This document shows, piece after piece, positions 15,704 to 17,695 of a DNA stretch of 17,695 nucleotides. Each line of letters begins with the position of its first letter. Positions within the stretch are counted from its first letter, which is position 1. This DNA is from Spirochaetaceae bacterium. GTDB lineage: Bacteria > Spirochaetota > Spirochaetia > SZUA-6 > Fen-1364. The stretch spans positions 4,803-22,497 of the forward strand of contig PLNO01000191.1 of the NCBI GenBank assembly GCA_003141795.1, written 5' to 3'. Both the position numbers and the translations under genes were made by a program. A model generated the notes under the pieces. The model saw only the letters and a list, made by a program, of their open reading frames with translations, did no database searches and was not told the DNA's origin.

Positions 15704-16315
15704 ATGAACGGGGTCAGAATCGTCGGCATAGCGGGCGGGTCGGGGTCAGGCAAAACGACAATCGTTTCCCGGGTCACCGAGATCGTGCGGGATTATGCGC
15801 TGATCCCCCAGGACAACTACTACAAGTCCGCTGAATACGTCACCAACCAATCGATCACTGATTTCAATTTCGACCATCCCGACGCCTTCGACAGCGATCT
15901 TCTCTTCGAGCATCTCCAGGCGCTGAAGGCCGGCACGCCCATCAGGATGCCGCAGTACGATTTCGTCCATCACCGCAGGCGCAATGAAACGGTGCTCGTT
16001 GAGCCGCGTCGCCTGGTGATCCTCGAGGGGATCATGATCTTCTTCGACAAGCGCGTGAGGGACCTCGTTGACCTGAAGCTCTACGTGGACACGCCGGACG
16101 ACATCCGGTTCATCCGACGCCTGCGGCGCGACATCACCGAGCGCGGCCGCACTGTGGATTCCGTGATCCAGCAGTACCAGGAGAAGGTGCGGCCGGGCCA
16201 CTACGAGTTCGTCGAGCCGACGAAGGCCTACGCGGACCTCGTCATTCCCGAGGGCGGCTTCAACGCGCGTGCCATGGAAGCCCTGACACCGTTCTTGAAG
16301 CAGATCGCAGGCTGA
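15704..16315 (+). CDS. udk: Uridine kinase
   Basis: This is a 203-residue phosphoribulokinase/uridine kinase family P-loop protein. Walker A GGSGSGKT is at residues 11-18. The nucleoside-site features follow: DNYYKS, then FDHPDAFD, then [10 protein letters not shown]; the lid region has [18 protein letters not shown]. This matches uridine/cytidine kinase, which makes UMP and CMP from the nucleosides in pyrimidine salvage in the cytoplasm. The length is close to the usual 210 residues. The ATG at 15704 places the glycine loop at the standard distance; a GTG at 15677 is a weaker choice, and neither has a strong ribosome site. It may be read from the upstream sigma-54 promoter together with the CheW-like frame. 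Confidence 0.9.
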   Translation: MNGVRIVGIAGGSGSGKTTIVSRVTEIVRDYALIPQDNYYKSAEYVTNQSITDFNFDHPDAFDSDLLFEHLQALKAGTPIRMPQYDFVHHRRRNETVLVEPRRLVILEGIMIFFDKRVRDLVDLKLYVDTPDDIRFIRRLRRDITERGRTVDSVIQQYQEKVRPGHYEFVEPTKAYADLVIPEGGFNARAMEALTPFLKQIAG

Positions 16316-16351
16316 GAGGCGCACCGCGTCGAAGTCGTCGTGGGTCGTGCG

Positions 16352-17695
16352 TCAAACGGTGTCCATGACCTGGCGCACCTTGCTCGCCAACGCCGGGAAT
16401 GACAGGGGTTTTTGCAGGAAATGTACGCTCTCGTTCAGGACTCCGTGATGGACGACGACGTTGCTCGTATACCCGGACATGTAGAGCACCTTCAGGCCTG
16501 CCCGCTCGGTCCGTAGCCGATCGTAGACCTCGCACCCGTTGGATTCCCGCAGGATGACGTCGGAAAGAAGCAGATCGATGGGGCCTTCGTGGGCTCGCGC
16601 GAGGCTCATGCACGAGTCAGGGCCGTCGGCGGCGAGCACGCGGTAGCCGAGCCGACGCAGCATCTCGCAGGCGGTATTGCGGACCATGTCGTTGTCCTCG
16701 AGCACCAGGATGGTCTCCTTCGGCCGCGCTTCCGGCGGGGCCGGGGCGGCCACGGCGTCGCCGTCGACGGGAGAGTCCGCCTTGACGACAGGCAGGTAGA
16801 TCTTGAACGTGGTGCCGCGTCCCGGCTCCGAATAGACTCCGACGCTCCCGCCGTGCTGTTTCACGATTCCGTACACCATCGACAGACCCAGTCCGGTGCC
16901 GCGTCCCTTCCCCTTTGTCGTGAAAAACGGCTCGAACAGGTGTGCCTGCGTCTGTTTGTTCATGCCGCTGCCGGTGTCACTGACGGCGAGCTGGACGTGC
17001 GCGCCCGGGCGCACCTCGGGGTGGCCCTCGGAGTATTCCGCGTCGAGCTGCACGGACCCGACCTCGATGGTCAGCGCGCCGCCTCCCGGCATCGCGTCCT
17101 GCGCATTGACGGCGAGGTTAAGCAGCACTTGCTCGATCTGTCCCGCATCGGCGAGCACGAGATGAGGTTCCGAGGCAATATCGATCAGGATGCGGATGTC
17201 CTCGCGAAGCGTACGCCTCAGCATGTGCTCGAACTGTCGGACGACGTCGCCGAGGTCGGTCTGTCGCAGCTCCAGAACCTGTTTACGGCCGAACGCGAGC
17301 AGGTGCTGAGTCAGCTCCCTGAGTCGATCAGCGGCCTGACGCATGTCGTGCAGGAGAGAGACCCGGGCCGCGTCGTCAGGGTCGAGGAGGAGCAGATCGG
17401 ACCCGCCGAGAATGGGCGTGAGCAGGTTGTTGAAGTCGTGCGCGATGCCGCCCGCGAGCATCCCGATGCTCTCCATCTTCTGGGATTGGCGCACCTGCTC
17501 CTCCAAGCGCTTGCGCTCCGTGATGTCGCGGATGATTCCGACGATGCGCTTCTCTCCGTTGGGGTCCGAGAAGCAGGCTTTCTTCGTGACGATGGTCCGT
17601 GTGCCGGCACCGGCGGTCGTGACCTGCTCCTCGTTGATGTTCTCCCTGCCCGTTTCGAGGACGAGCTCGTCGAACGCCCGGAAGATGCGCGCTTC
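16352..17695 (-). CDS. Hybrid sensor histidine kinase with C-terminal receiver domain (5' end outside window)
   Basis: 447 residues are visible; the frame is open to the right edge, so the start is beyond it. The first 65 or so residues are the end of a PAS domain with its PAC tail (GEKRIVGIIRDITERKRLEE). Next comes a HisKA domain with phospho-acceptor His86 in GGIAHDFNNLLT, an HATPase domain (N box NLAVNAQDAM, DTGSGM, then FEPFFTTKGKGRGTGLGLSM), an alanine/proline-rich linker, and a receiver domain (acidic EDND, phospho-acceptor Asp379 in LLLSDVIL, Ser/Thr in YMSGYT, Lys in QKPLS). The GxxAHDFNN type is common in PAS-containing hybrid kinases. The signal cannot be read without the N-terminus; no response regulator gene is adjacent. 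It converges with udk across 36 bp. Confidence 0.95.
   Translation of the reverse strand, partial: EARIFRAFDELVLETGRENINEEQVTTAGAGTRTIVTKKACFSDPNGEKRIVGIIRDITERKRLEEQVRQSQKMESIGMLAGGIAHDFNNLLTPILGGSDLLLLDPDDAARVSLLHDMRQAADRLRELTQHLLAFGRKQVLELRQTDLGDVVRQFEHMLRRTLREDIRILIDIASEPHLVLADAGQIEQVLLNLAVNAQDAMPGGGALTIEVGSVQLDAEYSEGHPEVRPGAHVQLAVSDTGSGMNKQTQAHLFEPFFTTKGKGRGTGLGLSMVYGIVKQHGGSVGVYSEPGRGTTFKIYLPVVKADSPVDGDAVAAPAPPEARPKETILVLEDNDMVRNTACEMLRRLGYRVLAADGPDSCMSLARAHEGPIDLLLSDVILRESNGCEVYDRLRTERAGLKVLYMSGYTSNVVVHHGVLNESVHFLQKPLSFPALASKVRQVMDTV

Noticed and set aside
17506..17506. TTG at 17506 as the start of the histidine kinase
   Set aside because: The same frame continues upstream to the window edge with a clear PAS/PAC tail, so the true start is outside the window.

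Overview
This is about 17.7 kb of GC-rich bacterial chromosome carrying around 15 intact genes on both strands, mostly in short convergent or divergent units. A short-Q-loop cytochrome bd oxidase with its CydDC exporter, an EttA, a truncated CheW-like frame behind a sigma-54-type promoter, a stand-alone GspE N-terminal-like small protein and a hybrid histidine kinase of the HDFNN type suggest a Gram-negative, possibly a member of the Desulfuromonadia (Geobacter-like delta-proteobacteria). That placement is an inference and only moderately likely. There are no tRNA, rRNA, CRISPR or intact insertion sequences.

Region 1 (1-4990) holds regulators and membrane-lipid type enzymes. An isoprenylcysteine-methyltransferase-like membrane protein lies downstream of a Crp/Fnr regulator. 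A second Crp/Fnr regulator is transcribed divergently from the first. A TetR regulator faces away from a CruF/DUF422-type carotenoid-biosynthesis-like membrane protein, and a three-histidine-box fatty acid desaturase converges on that gene. Several dyads here look like operators: a perfect 22-bp palindrome at 1-22, a TTAAC-N4-GTTAA dyad at 676-689, and an imperfect 23-bp palindrome at 2752-2774.

Region 2 (4975-10834) is a complete cytochrome bd module. cydDC on the minus strand (ATGA stop/start overlap) and cydAB on the plus strand diverge from one roughly 120-bp promoter region. CydAB is the terminal quinol oxidase and CydDC the heterodimeric ABC exporter needed for its assembly. A GC-rich hairpin follows cydB, and a 44-bp tandem duplication covers the 3' end of cydC.

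Region 3 (about 10859-13013) is less dense and, in its middle, visibly poorer in GC. It holds a 52-residue GspE-N-like protein, a HicB antitoxin remnant without a partner, a DUF3800 gene broken by a frameshift behind a good-looking promoter with a perfect 14-bp palindrome, and about 500 bp with no recognisable gene. It looks like a decayed accessory insertion.

Region 4 (13014-17695) returns to core-type genes: a two-CBS-domain protein, ettA (ABC-F translation factor), a sigma-54-type promoter in front of a 59-residue CheW C-terminal fragment, uridine kinase, and a hybrid sensor kinase that runs off the right edge.
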